In this document: positions 1-8,240 of the stretch, in pieces
Layout: the number at the start of each line of letters is the position of its first letter
Position numbering within the stretch: position 1 is the first letter of the stretch
Source of the DNA: Lactobacillus sp. CBA3606
GTDB lineage: Bacteria; Bacillota; Bacilli; Lactobacillales; Lactobacillaceae
Assembly: GCF_002970935.1 (NCBI RefSeq)
Contig: NZ_CP027194.1
Coordinates: 868,001-932,000, forward strand
Direction of reading: 5' to 3'
DNA: 64,000 bases
Notes under the pieces: model-generated
Told to the model about the DNA's origin: nothing
Databases searched by the model: none
What the model saw: the letters and a program-made list of their open reading frames with translations, nothing else
Made by a program: the position numbers and the translations under genes

Positions 1-1538
1 TTAATCAACTGATTAGCCGTGTGATAAGTTTGCGAGGCCGGCACCGCAACGCCCTGCTCCGCCATAATTTGCTTAGCCGCAACTTTATGCGTTAAAACAG
101 TCGTTAACGCTTGCGGATTCAAGTCGGTCCCACTCCCATTAACCACTAATTGCGCCCGTTCACCTTGGGTCAATCGTAAAATATCTGCCGTAGCTGATAC
201 CACATCCACTTTAATGCCCCGCGCCAATGCGGGCTCGATTAATAGTTGACTCGATAAACTCAAATCCGTAAAACCAGGTAACTCAAATGGCGTCGTTTGC
301 GTCGCAGTCTGATAAGTTTTGGCGCGTTCAAGTGCCCAAGCTAAAGCATCAGGCGCCATCGCAATTTGGGCACTCAATGTCTGCTTGGGGTCCGCAATGC
401 GCGATTTTAACGCCGTTAACAGCGCGACATCACTGGCTGGTAACCCCTGCGCCGTAGCAAAATCCCGTAATGCATCCAAAACTTGCCGCGCCGGTTCAGC
501 TTGAGCACTCGCCGTCGTCGGATTTTCAGACGTTACTTGCGTCATTAGTTGTGCTGCCTGCGTGTTAACCTGACCAACCATCGCAGTCGGTAAAGCCGGC
601 ATCATCACAAAGTAATTGGCTAACAAGCGCATGAACGCCAACACTTGGGGATTAACCCCAGTTGCTTGGGTTGGGTCTAAATCCAGTCCTCTAAATTCTA
701 AGTAGTACACCCCTTGCTGACCAAGCTCGGTTAACTGACCGTTGCTTCGTAGCCGAACCGGACCCGCAAAGTCACGCGCCGTCGCCAATGTGCCCTGCCG
801 AACTGCTGCTTGAATCTTCGTCACATACCGGTCAATTGAGCTATAATCACCAGCAACCTGGTTGTGCCGATTGACCGGTGCCTGGACACTCGTTCGTTGC
901 CGTTTCGACTGCGTGTCTGTCACCATTAAGGTCGGCGTGGCACCGAACAGATACTGAATCAGCCAGTCCATACGGACGAAACCTTGAGCGACCTTCAAAT
1001 AAATGGCATTCCGAAATTCAACATAACTGGCATACTGTTGATGGAATTTTTCAGTATATAAACGCATAAATAATTGTTCATTAAAACTTAAATTAACGTG
1101 AACCCCGGTCGTCATCAACTTCGTTATATCCCCGGTCTGTGCCTGTTTTTGACGGCGTTTGAAACCGGCCGCATCGGCATCGGCCAACGGAATCTGGGAC
1201 TGATCTGCCGGTAGAATCGGCGTACTAGATAATGGCCATAAATACTCATCTGCTGCCAACGCCCGGCGCGCCGTTGTATTCAACCCCGTCAAGTAAGCCA
1301 TTAATGGTTTAATGGCCGCAAACGCTGGCGTAGTTAACTTTAACTGGGTCTGGGCAAACCCATTGTGCAATTGCTGATTTTTCCGCTGATTGCCAAATGC
1401 CTTCGGATAAGGCTGGGGGCTTAATTCACCTTGCCCATTGACCCGGTGCATCGTAACTTCTAACCCTAAGTTCATCTGGTGTACCAGGGGAACTAATTGA
1501 TAGTGCTCAATCGCTTGCCCAACTGCATCTAATTTCAT
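1..1538 (-). CDS. gshF: Bifunctional glutamate-cysteine ligase / glutathione synthetase GshF, 5' part
   Basis: The reading frame starts with ATG at 1538 behind an AAGGAT ribosome site and stays open to the window edge, giving about 512 residues with the 3' end missing. The N-terminal part is a glutamate-cysteine ligase: it contains VRLRSNGQLTELG and YYLEFRGLDLDP, typical of that family near the end of its catalytic core. The last residues seen (HKVAAKQIMAEQGVAVP) are the entry to an ATP-grasp domain, which points to the fused Gram-positive GshF/GshAB rather than a stand-alone GshA. The enzyme makes gamma-glutamylcysteine from Glu and Cys and then adds Gly to give glutathione, in the cytoplasm. 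It is transcribed divergently from rarA. That the ATP-grasp half is complete is inferred, as it lies outside the window. Confidence 0.88.
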   Translation of the reverse strand, partial: MKLDAVGQAIEHYQLVPLVHQMNLGLEVTMHRVNGQGELSPQPYPKAFGNQRKNQQLHNGFAQTQLKLTTPAFAAIKPLMAYLTGLNTTARRALAADEYLWPLSSTPILPADQSQIPLADADAAGFKRRQKQAQTGDITKLMTTGVHVNLSFNEQLFMRLYTEKFHQQYASYVEFRNAIYLKVAQGFVRMDWLIQYLFGATPTLMVTDTQSKRQRTSVQAPVNRHNQVAGDYSSIDRYVTKIQAAVRQGTLATARDFAGPVRLRSNGQLTELGQQGVYYLEFRGLDLDPTQATGVNPQVLAFMRLLANYFVMMPALPTAMVGQVNTQAAQLMTQVTSENPTTASAQAEPARQVLDALRDFATAQGLPASDVALLTALKSRIADPKQTLSAQIAMAPDALAWALERAKTYQTATQTTPFELPGFTDLSLSSQLLIEPALARGIKVDVVSATADILRLTQGERAQLVVNGSGTDLNPQALTTVLTHKVAAKQIMAEQGVAVPASQTYHTANQLI

Positions 1539-1672
1539 TTTATCAATCCTTATCTATTTTATAATTTTATTGCTGGTAACTGGCCCTAACGTTAAACCGA
1601 ATCTTTCAGGGTATCTCCCCTTAAATGTTATAATAATTGGGACTAGTTTTGCAAGAACAAGGAGGAGAACGG

Positions 1673-2953
1673 ATGCAACAACCATTAGCTTATCGGATGC
1701 GACCCCAAACTATTGAAGAAGTCGTTGGTCAACGCCAACTGGTTGGTCCCGGTAAGATTATCGCCCGCATGGTCACGGCCAAACGCCTCTCATCAATGAT
1801 TCTATACGGTCCGCCCGGTACTGGCAAGACCAGTATTGCGAGTGCCATCGCTGGCTCAACCAAATATGCGTTCCGCATGCTGAACGCCGCAACCGATAGC
1901 AAGAAACAATTACAAATTGTTGCCGAAGAAGCTAAGATGAGTGGGACCGTCATTTTATTACTGGATGAAATCCATCGGCTTGATAAAACCAAACAAGATT
2001 TTTTATTGCCACATTTAGAAAGTGGCCGCATTATTTTAATTGGGGCTACGACGGAAAATCCTTACATTAGCATCAATCCGGCGATTCGCAGTCGGACTCA
2101 GATTTTCCAAGTCACGCCATTAGCACCAACTGACATTGAAATTGCCGTTAAGCGAGCGTTACAAGATGACAAGCGTGGGCTGGGTCAATATCACGTCGAC
2201 CTCGACCCGGCCGCCTTACATCATCTGTGTACTGCCACAGACGGCGATCTACGGAGTGCCTTAAACGGCTTAGAACTGGCTGTCTTATCGTCGCCCCCCA
2301 CCGAACAGGACCATCGCGAAATCACGCAACCAATTATTGAAGAGTGTTTACAAAAAAAGGCGCTCTCCGCCGATAAGGATGGCGATGCCCACTATGATGT
2401 CATCTCCGCCTTCCAAAAGTCAATTCGCGGTTCCGATGCTAATGCAGCCTTACATTACATGGCACGGCTCGTTGAAGCTGGTGATTTAAAGAGTTTAACG
2501 CGCCGCTTGTTGGTCATCGCTTATGAAGATATCGGCTTAGCCAACCCGCCCGCATGCCAACGGGCCGTCGCTGCGGTTCAAGCTGCCGATCAATTGGGCT
2601 TTCCCGAAGCCCGAATTCCATTGGCTAACGCCGTCATTGAATTGGCCTTATCACCTAAATCCAATTCAGCGATGCTAGCCATTGATGGTGCCTTAGAAAA
2701 AGTTCGCGCTGGCCATTTTGGTGATATTCCGGCCGACTTAAAAGACGCGCACTATGCCGGCGCCGCCAAGTTAGGTCATGGGGTTGGTTACGATTATCCG
2801 CATGACCATCCTGGTGATTGGGTCGCACAACAATACTTGCCAGATGCCATTAAACACGCTGATTATTATCAACCCAAAGCCAATGGCCGCTTCGAACCAG
2901 CCTTAGGTGATCAATATCGCAAATTACTCAAAGCCAATCAGCGTAACCGCTAA
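1673..2953 (+). CDS. rarA: AAA+ ATPase RarA (MgsA), replication-associated recombination protein
   Basis: A 426-residue AAA+ protein related to clamp loaders and acting at stalled replication forks. Walker A is GPPGTGKTS near residue 45, Walker B is LLLDEIHR near residue 95, and sensor 1 follows as GATTENPY. The C-terminal half has the RarA/MgsA tetramerisation region (IAYEDIGLANP, then PKSNSA). The start at 1673 is chosen because GGAGG sits 8 bases upstream; an earlier in-frame GTG/ATG at 1637 would place that site inside the coding region. A TATAAT -10 box lies at 1629-1634. The gene is followed by a structured RNA and the usp gene, a neighbourhood often seen for 6S RNA in Firmicutes. Confidence 0.95.
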   Translation: MQQPLAYRMRPQTIEEVVGQRQLVGPGKIIARMVTAKRLSSMILYGPPGTGKTSIASAIAGSTKYAFRMLNAATDSKKQLQIVAEEAKMSGTVILLLDEIHRLDKTKQDFLLPHLESGRIILIGATTENPYISINPAIRSRTQIFQVTPLAPTDIEIAVKRALQDDKRGLGQYHVDLDPAALHHLCTATDGDLRSALNGLELAVLSSPPTEQDHREITQPIIEECLQKKALSADKDGDAHYDVISAFQKSIRGSDANAALHYMARLVEAGDLKSLTRRLLVIAYEDIGLANPPACQRAVAAVQAADQLGFPEARIPLANAVIELALSPKSNSAMLAIDGALEKVRAGHFGDIPADLKDAHYAGAAKLGHGVGYDYPHDHPGDWVAQQYLPDAIKHADYYQPKANGRFEPALGDQYRKLLKANQRNR

Positions 2954-2976
2954 CAAGATTATGCCTAGGGCCATCG

Positions 2977-3005
2977 TTGCAACTTTAAAGCGAATATGCT
3001 AGACT
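2977..3005 (+). promoter_or_regulatory. Promoter for the structured RNA downstream of rarA
   Basis: TTGCAA (2977-2982) and TAGACT (3000-3005) are separated by 17 bases. This predicts a start near 3012, just ahead of the paired 5' arm of the RNA described next. An alternative TATGCT at 2995 has too short a spacer. Confidence 0.5.
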
Positions 3006-3011
3006 AATAGT

Positions 3012-3205
3012 CGAAATTACTAAGGTGTGCGCATTGCTCTAAAAAAAGTGTTGCCGAACAATTAATACTACTTTGGGACTAACTTTAGCTAGTTATCATA
3101 ACATGCCTTATCATTTGGTAGTTAGAGGGCTAGACAGCCGGTCCCACCTGCCTTGAAGCGGGTCAATACTGAAGAGCGATTAACGGCACCACTAGTTTTT
3201 CCGGA
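3012..3205 (+). ncRNA. ssrS: Lacto-usp / 6S-like structured RNA
   Basis: This non-coding stretch between rarA and a hypothetical gene plus usp folds into a long rod. The closing arms are GGTGT (3024-3028) with CACC plus a G-U pair (3186-3190), and ATTGCTCT (3033-3040) with AGAGCGAT (3173-3180). Inside, GGGAC (3075-3079) pairs with GTCCC (3141-3145), and CTAACT (3079-3084) with AGTTAG (3120-3125), leaving a large internal bubble as in 6S RNA. The published Lacto-usp motif is defined by this context, upstream of a hypothetical gene and a usp gene in lactic acid bacteria, and was proposed to be the 6S RNA of those species. The exact ends are estimates. If it is 6S, it would bind the housekeeping RNA polymerase. 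Confidence 0.7.
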
Positions 3206-3218
3206 AGCTTGCTTCCGT

Positions 3219-3246
3219 GGGTCAGGACTTGTTCCTGACCCTTTTT
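3219..3246 (+). terminator. Intrinsic terminator of the Lacto-usp/6S-like RNA
   Basis: GGGTCAGGA (3219-3227) pairs with TCCTGACCC (3233-3241) and is followed by a T run. A second short hairpin (CGGAAGC/GCTTCCG, 3202-3217) sits directly upstream. Confidence 0.8.
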
Positions 3247-3288
3247 GTTTACACCAGCTTACTAAATTTAACTTTCGGAGGTTTCGTT

Positions 3289-3570
3289 TTGATTACCTTA
3301 TTACTCAGTGTCTATACGCTAATTGCGGCCTTACTAGGAAGCTACTTAGTTCGGCATCAAGCCCAACCGTTTCTAACCTTTGATCCTACTAAATCTCCAG
3401 CCGTTCGCCACATTGCACGTTACGGGGGCAGCCTGATGTTATTGGTCGCTCTCGGCAGTGTGCTGACGATTTTTTATCAAAGCATCGTCTTAATCGCCTT
3501 AGTCTTAGCCAGCGGTTGCTTGATTATGATGGCAATTGCCCTCCTTCTCATGACTTTTATGCAAATCTAA
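3289..3570 (+). CDS. Small hypothetical membrane protein upstream of usp
   Basis: A 93-residue protein starting at TTG 3289, with GGAGG (3277-3281) seven bases upstream. An in-frame ATG at 3217 was rejected because it lies inside the terminator hairpin. Three hydrophobic segments are visible: residues 2-18, about 46-62, and about 66-90. The loop between the first two carries the charged stretch FDPTKSPAVRHIARYGG. No catalytic motif is seen and I do not recognise a named family. Its place between the structured RNA and the usp gene matches the 'hypothetical gene' of the Lacto-usp operons. It may be co-transcribed with usp, though a probable usp promoter lies in the 66-base gap. Confidence 0.75.
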   Translation: MITLLLSVYTLIAALLGSYLVRHQAQPFLTFDPTKSPAVRHIARYGGSLMLLVALGSVLTIFYQSIVLIALVLASGCLIMMAIALLLMTFMQI

Positions 3571-3571
3571 G

Positions 3572-3585
3572 AGAAAACGCTTTTT
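3572..3585 (+). promoter_or_regulatory. Possible CcpA cre site upstream of usp
   Basis: AGAAAACGCTTTTT matches the cre consensus TGWAARCGYTWNCW at 12 of 14 positions. It lies about 20 bases upstream of a TACAAT -10 box at 3604-3609. Chance matches at this level are common. Confidence 0.3.
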
Positions 3586-3636
3586 ATTTTTTACGAAAAC
3601 CTTTACAATATAAGTATCAAGTATTGAGGGGTGAGA

Positions 3637-4122
3637 ATGATGTTACAACAATACCAACACATCTTAGTTCCCGTTGATGGTTCTTATGAAGCGGAATTAG
3701 CATTCAAAAAGGCCGTCGCTGTTGCGAAACGAAATGGACCAAGTGCTTCAGTTCATATGGTGCATGTCGTGGATACTCGGGCTTTCCAAAACATTTCTAG
3801 TTTTGACACAACCATGGTTGAACAAGTTACCGACACCGCACAAAAGACTTTAGACAAGTATGTTGCCGAAGCCAAAGCGGATGGCCTTAACAATGTCGAC
3901 TATTCCATTGAATATGGCGCACCCAAGACGATTATTGCGCGCGATGTGCCTAAAGATTTAGGCGTTGACCTCATTATGATCGGTGCAACTGGTTTGAATG
4001 CCGTTGAACGATTATTAATTGGTTCAGTTACCGAATATGTCACTCGGATGGCAGTTTGCGATGTCTTAGTCGTTCGGACTGATTTAGAGAACAAACCTGC
4101 ACCAAAACCAAAGAAAAAGTAA
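3637..4122 (+). CDS. Universal stress protein, UspA family
   Basis: A protein of about 161 residues with one Usp domain. The N-terminal ILVPVDGS strand-loop and the C-terminal G-x2-G-x9-G-(S/T) nucleotide-binding loop (IGATGLNAVERLLIGSVTEYV) place it in the ATP-binding UspFA type. The tail is rich in Pro and Lys. Two ATGs (3637, 3640) and a GTG (3631) are possible starts behind GAGGGG; 3637 gives a normal spacing of seven bases. The gene has its own likely -10 (TACAAT, 3604) with a cre-like site upstream, suggesting growth-phase or carbon control. Usp proteins of this kind support survival under starvation and acid stress; the exact role here is unknown. Confidence 0.9.
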   Translation: MMLQQYQHILVPVDGSYEAELAFKKAVAVAKRNGPSASVHMVHVVDTRAFQNISSFDTTMVEQVTDTAQKTLDKYVAEAKADGLNNVDYSIEYGAPKTIIARDVPKDLGVDLIMIGATGLNAVERLLIGSVTEYVTRMAVCDVLVVRTDLENKPAPKPKKK

Positions 4123-4155
4123 TCTCACTGACTTAAAGTGACCTGTTCCAAACCT

Positions 4156-4210
4156 AATTGACTGGTAACCTGGTGACAAGCTGTCATCCGTTTATCAGTC
4201 AATTTTTTTA
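4156..4210 (+). terminator. Terminator after usp
   Basis: AATTGACTG (4156-4164) pairs with CAGTCAATT (4196-4204), followed by seven Ts. A smaller GGTGACA/TGTCATCC hairpin lies inside the loop. Confidence 0.75.
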
Positions 4211-4213
4211 TGC

Positions 4214-4249
4214 TAAAAGGCACTTAAACGCAATGTTTAAGTGCCTTTT
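4214..4249. terminator. Bidirectional terminator between usp and the zinc-ribbon operon
   Basis: AAAGGCACTTAAAC and GTTTAAGTGCCTTT form a 14-pair stem with a five-base loop, flanked by A and T runs. On the minus strand it follows the lipoprotein gene that ends at 4254. Confidence 0.85.
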
Positions 4250-4253
4250 GAGA

Positions 4254-5144
4254 CTATTGTGGATCACCTGGTGCTTTGACAGTGCCATCCGCCCTAACAA
4301 TCCAACAAAGTCCTTCTGGCGTGACAAAAGTCCAGCCACCCGTTGAACCTTGGTCGATTTTCAACTCATCCATTGAATAGCCACCAAAATCGCCACCATC
4401 AGGAAATGCCGCAGTTAACGCCGCCTTCGCTTGGTCTTCAGTTAAGCCAGTTGAACTGGACGCACTACTACTGCTACTATCTGCAGTCCCGCGCGTACCG
4501 GTACTGGTTTCGGAACTGGACGCTTCATCGGTGGTCGTCGATGAGTCGTCATCGGAATCAGTCGACGAGTCAGTCGCTGTTTCTTCATCACTGTAACCAC
4601 TCACCGATTTATTAGCCGCAATCAATTTTTTGTTTTTTAGATTACTCGACTTGGCAACCCCATTCTTAAAATCAGCATAAGCTAATTTATTCGTCTTATT
4701 CAAGTATTCAATAATCCCATCGCCCAAAGTACTTTGCTCAGGAATTGTCGTGAAGAGCTGATCAACACTTTCAGTTTGACCAGCTTTAACTTTTAGGACG
4801 CCACGCTTTTTCGATAATTTTTTGTCATCATTTAAGATAAAGACAAACTTAGTCCGGTTAAATTTAATTGTCTTTTTCGACCTATTAGTGACTTTCATCG
4901 AAACCACATAAACTGGATCGGCATAATTATCCTTGGTCTCATCTTGATCAAGTTTAAATTTAAAGTTGACCTTGGCTTTATCGGCCTTTGTCAAATTTTG
5001 ATAATACACCGTTTCAGTCTTCGCTGCCGTTTTTGTGGCAGTTTTTTTCGTCATCAGCGCACCACTACGCTTAAAACTACACCCGACCAACAACAAGACA
5101 CTCCCAATGACCATCACCACTAATTCAAATTTACGTCTCATCAC
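4254..5144 (-). CDS. Lipoprotein with Ser/Thr/Asp-rich linker, last gene of the zinc-ribbon operon
   Basis: A 296-residue predicted lipoprotein. The signal peptide ends in LLLVGC (Cys22 is the lipidated residue). Residues 50-165 resemble the DUF4352-type beta-sandwich found in many Gram-positive lipoproteins, with VYVVSMKVTNRSKKTIKFN and a late LFTTIPE segment; this is by pattern only. A low-complexity linker rich in Ser, Thr, Asp and Glu (about residues 185-230) leads to a C-terminal module of about 65 residues with two Trp and the ending VRADGTVKAPGDPQ. Start is GTG 5144 with GGAGG seven bases upstream; ATG 5141 is also possible. It is 33 bases downstream of the zinc-ribbon gene and lacks a zinc ribbon itself, so it would be the extracellular partner of the set. 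Confidence 0.85.
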   Translation of the reverse strand: MMRRKFELVVMVIGSVLLLVGCSFKRSGALMTKKTATKTAAKTETVYYQNLTKADKAKVNFKFKLDQDETKDNYADPVYVVSMKVTNRSKKTIKFNRTKFVFILNDDKKLSKKRGVLKVKAGQTESVDQLFTTIPEQSTLGDGIIEYLNKTNKLAYADFKNGVAKSSNLKNKKLIAANKSVSGYSDEETATDSSTDSDDDSSTTTDEASSSETSTGTRGTADSSSSSASSSTGLTEDQAKAALTAAFPDGGDFGGYSMDELKIDQGSTGGWTFVTPEGLCWIVRADGTVKAPGDPQ

Positions 5145-5177
5145 AGTTTATCCTCCACAATTGATCGTCTCCCGGCA

Positions 5178-5855
5178 CTAATCATTAAAATCATAAACAA
5201 CCGTCCCATTTTCAACAATATACAAATACCGATCCTCATTCTCAGGATTGACTAACTGAACTTTGACATCATGATCCTTCGTCGGCATTTTGTCAGCCAT
5301 TTCCTCAGAGATTTTTTTGAATTTTTCCAGATAAGTTGAAATAATGCCATTACCGTCATTGTAAGTAATCACATCCTCAACGGCCTGATAAAGCTTGGAA
5401 TCATAATCTGGAATCACTCGAATTGTGTTCGTGCGTTTTGAGTAATAAACTTCATTGCTTGACCCGAGGTGCTCGGTAACTACCGTTTGACTAATATCAG
5501 CAATCGCCTGTTCCGACAAATGGTTCCGCTGATAAGTATCATAGCCATACTTCCCCAAACCAACTACGATAACCAAGACAATCACGCCAATAATAATTGA
5601 TAAACTACTGTGACTAGCTGGCGCTGTGGGTGCAGACTGACTGGTTGATTGATTGACCGGTGGGACATCAGCAACTGGCACTGATTGCTGCGGCTGCGTT
5701 GCCGACGTTACCGGTTCAGTTTCACCGGTCGCACTTGCCGGCATATCAGCCTGAGAACTTGGTTTTTCAGGCAGTGGCGGTTGCTTCGTCCCGCAAAACG
5801 GGCAAAATTCAGAATCAGCTTCAATTTTTTGACCACACTTAATACAAAATTTCAT
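5178..5855 (-). CDS. Zinc-ribbon membrane protein with unknown extracellular domain
   Basis: A 225-residue protein. Residues 1-22 hold a zinc ribbon with Cys4, Cys7, Cys18 and Cys21. A Pro/Ser/Thr/Gln-rich linker (about 25-80) follows, then one membrane helix (about 84-102, SIIIGVIVLVIVVGLG), then about 120 residues predicted to lie outside the cell, with IRVIPDYDSKLYQAVEDVITY and a C-terminal YLYIVENGTVVYDFND. I do not recognise the outer domain. The gene starts immediately after the stop of the beta-lactamase-like gene, so the two are probably translated together. The layout (cytoplasmic ribbon, flexible linker, helix, outer domain) is the same as in its upstream neighbour. Confidence 0.85.
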   Translation of the reverse strand: MKFCIKCGQKIEADSEFCPFCGTKQPPLPEKPSSQADMPASATGETEPVTSATQPQQSVPVADVPPVNQSTSQSAPTAPASHSSLSIIIGVIVLVIVVGLGKYGYDTYQRNHLSEQAIADISQTVVTEHLGSSNEVYYSKRTNTIRVIPDYDSKLYQAVEDVITYNDGNGIISTYLEKFKKISEEMADKMPTKDHDVKVQLVNPENEDRYLYIVENGTVVYDFND

Positions 5856-7112
5856 TTAGTTATCCTCCAAAATAGCCTGATACAGCTTGGTTCCCAGACT
5901 GTTCATTGCTGTGACTTGTGCGGCTTCATCACCGCCCTGTGATAAGACCACGACGACAAACGCCCCGTGTTTATTCTTAATAATGGCCGCATCGTTTTGA
6001 ACCCCATAATCCCCATACTCACCGGTTTTATTATAAATAATTGCCGCACTTGGTAAATCATGTGGTAATTTAGCATGGTTCGCATTTTGGCGCATGATTG
6101 TTAGCATGGCCTGATCGGCAGTCGGTGAAATCAGCTTACCCGCATACATCTTAGTTAAAACCGTCGCAACATCAGTCACCGATGTATAGTTATCCTTACC
6201 ATCAGCTAATGCATCCGTATCCATCATTTTGCGTTCTAGCTGAGTCTTGCTTAAATCTAATCGTTCAATTTCAGCATTAACCGTACTGATACCACCAACT
6301 TTATCAATCATGATGTTGGCTGCTGTATTGTCACTTTCATCCATCATCCGTTTTAAGATTTCCCGATAACTTAACTTACTACCAGTTGGCAGCCCTTGGA
6401 GTGTCCCCGTCCCGCCAACTTTGTCGTTAGCCGTCAACGTATAGGTCTCATCCAAGTTTAGCTGGTCAGAATCAGCTTGCTCATAAGCTGTAATCAAAAT
6501 GAACAGTTTAATTAAGCTTGCGGCCCGTTGTGACTGATCGTTTTGGACCACTTTGGCCGAGCTAGCCGTTGCGGCTACAGCTACTGACGTCGTTCCCTTT
6601 AGCCCCGATAAGCTCGTATTAATCGCCTGTCTAATAGTTGCTTTGGGAAATGACGATTTAGTGGCCACCGATGACGACTGCTTTTTAGTCGACTGGCTTG
6701 CTTGCGACGTCTCCTTTTTAGTAGCCGCTGGCGTCTTTTTTTTAGCCACCGTTGTTACCTGCGATTGCTTGCGCTGCGTGATGACCACATAGGCTGCGCC
6801 ACCACCGATTGCGACCACAACAATGATCACGATGATCAACCACCAATAATGGTGTTGATGGGGTGGCCTTTTGGGCGTTGCTGGTTGCGGTACGGTGCCC
6901 GTTGGCCTAGCCTGGCTGGTCGCTGACGTTGGACCTGCACTGGCTGCCTCTGAGTCACTGTGTTGCGCTTGACTAGTGGTGACATCCACACGACTTGATC
7001 CAGTTGCCGCCGGTTGTGATTTAGGTGGCACGACTTGGCTAAGTGGTCGACCGCAATTACGACAAAAGCGGGCTGCCGCTTGATTTTTTGTGCCACAATA
7101 TTTACAAAACAT
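5856..7112 (-). CDS. Zinc-ribbon, membrane-anchored beta-lactamase-like serine hydrolase
   Basis: A 418-residue protein. The zinc ribbon has Cys3, Cys6, Cys17 and Cys20; a Ser/Thr/Pro/Gln-rich linker follows, then a membrane helix at about 89-112, a second Lys/Thr-rich linker, and from about 155 a class A beta-lactamase fold. Its active-site motifs are present: SLIK (Ser199, Lys202), SDN (260-262) and KTG (362-364). The omega-loop Glu of true class A enzymes is not evident (DTDALADGKDN instead), so penicillin hydrolysis is doubtful; a peptidoglycan or other ester/peptide hydrolase or a binding role is likelier. Start 7112 is chosen so that the ribbon opens the protein as in its neighbours; ATG 7121 is only two bases from GGAGG. 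It lies 22 bases downstream of the PrsW-like gene. Confidence 0.88.
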   Translation of the reverse strand: MFCKYCGTKNQAAARFCRNCGRPLSQVVPPKSQPAATGSSRVDVTTSQAQHSDSEAASAGPTSATSQARPTGTVPQPATPKRPPHQHHYWWLIIVIIVVVAIGGGAAYVVITQRKQSQVTTVAKKKTPAATKKETSQASQSTKKQSSSVATKSSFPKATIRQAINTSLSGLKGTTSVAVAATASSAKVVQNDQSQRAASLIKLFILITAYEQADSDQLNLDETYTLTANDKVGGTGTLQGLPTGSKLSYREILKRMMDESDNTAANIMIDKVGGISTVNAEIERLDLSKTQLERKMMDTDALADGKDNYTSVTDVATVLTKMYAGKLISPTADQAMLTIMRQNANHAKLPHDLPSAAIIYNKTGEYGDYGVQNDAAIIKNKHGAFVVVVLSQGGDEAAQVTAMNSLGTKLYQAILEDN

Positions 7113-7134
7113 TGCACTCATTTCCTCCAAATTT

Positions 7135-8229
7135 TCAATCTGCCTGCCCCTGTTGCAACGTCTTAATTTCCCGTAAACCAGCATCAATTAGTACTAATAT
7201 AATGACCCACGCAATAATAATCAAAATGGTGTATTTTTCCATATTAAAAGATAGCGGTGCATCCCAAGTGGCGTGCAAAGCAATCGATAATAAGAAAAAT
7301 CGAATAAAACGGCCATTCTGAAAAACACTGGTTGAAAGTGGCGCTGATCCTTTGGCTAGTGCTAAGGCCGCACCGACAATGGCACACCATAAGGTATGCG
7401 TCCCCAGGGCCGTAACGCCCCGCAGTAGCAATACAGATACCCCTAGTTCACCAGCGTAACCAGCCGTTTCAAACGTCGCAAACCCAGCACCAATGGCCGC
7501 CCCAATCAACATGCCATTTAAAATAAACTTGGTATTGATCCGATTAATATAATAAGCAATCATGATTAACTTACCAGTTTCTTCAATCACGGCGACAACC
7601 GCCGCCGTCACAATTGACATTTGACCAATTTCAACAAATTGATATAATCCCAACGTGGCTAATAGTGAAGCCACGCCACCCACCATAAAAATTTTGGTGA
7701 CTTTAAAAATACTAATATTTTTAAACGTATTAATTTCAAAAAACATAATTAATAGTGAAAACGGCACCGCTAATGAACTAATCGAAATCAAGCCAACATA
7801 CATCTTTTGCCCATTTAAAACATAGAGACTGCCGACCAGTAAGCTAATCGTCAAAATGAACAACGCCAACACGCGCGAAAATAGCCACGGTTTCACCGGC
7901 GAATCACTCACCTGCGCTAAAGTTGGTGTCGTTTGACTAGTCCCGACAATGAAAAGCGCTTCGGCTTCCGTTTCAGAATGTGACTTAAAAACTTCACTGA
8001 ACATGGTGCCTAAATGAATCGGCACCTTCTTCTGTTCACCAGTCCAACTGTTTAACTTTTCCGTCGCCGAATCAAACAAATTTTGAGTTGGACGGGCGGC
8101 TTGTGATTGCTGCTGATTTGGGGCCGCAGTCACGTGCATGTCACTAACATTAAAGCCACAATTAGTGCAGAACTTGGTCCCAGCAGCCAATGCTTGACCA
8201 CATTTGGGACAAAAACTAACATTATTCAT
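7135..8229 (-). CDS. Zinc-ribbon PrsW-family intramembrane metalloprotease
   Basis: A 364-residue protein: N-terminal zinc ribbon (Cys7, Cys10, Cys21, Cys24), a soluble linker to about residue 115, then about eight hydrophobic segments. The PrsW motifs are all seen: EExxK (Glu216, Glu217, Lys220), FxxxE (Phe250, Glu254), His278 in THTLW, and HxxWD (His319, Asp323). PrsW enzymes cut membrane-anchored proteins such as anti-sigma factors. No anti-sigma gene is in the window, so the substrate is unknown; the single-helix neighbours at 5178 and 5856 are possible substrates (inference). It starts 11 bases after the DUF805 gene, with AGAGGA as ribosome site. Confidence 0.88.
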   Translation of the reverse strand: MNNVSFCPKCGQALAAGTKFCTNCGFNVSDMHVTAAPNQQQSQAARPTQNLFDSATEKLNSWTGEQKKVPIHLGTMFSEVFKSHSETEAEALFIVGTSQTTPTLAQVSDSPVKPWLFSRVLALFILTISLLVGSLYVLNGQKMYVGLISISSLAVPFSLLIMFFEINTFKNISIFKVTKIFMVGGVASLLATLGLYQFVEIGQMSIVTAAVVAVIEETGKLIMIAYYINRINTKFILNGMLIGAAIGAGFATFETAGYAGELGVSVLLLRGVTALGTHTLWCAIVGAALALAKGSAPLSTSVFQNGRFIRFFLLSIALHATWDAPLSFNMEKYTILIIIAWVIILVLIDAGLREIKTLQQGQAD

Positions 8230-8240
8230 ACTAAAATCCT

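Noticed and set aside
3012-3246. Riboswitch for the downstream membrane gene
   Set aside because: A strong terminator without an alternative antiterminator separates it from the gene, and both fold and context fit Lacto-usp/6S RNA better.
3217-3288. Longer ATG start for the small membrane protein upstream of usp
   Set aside because: The added codons lie inside the terminator hairpin of the structured RNA and there is no ribosome site; TTG 3289 has GGAGG at ideal distance.
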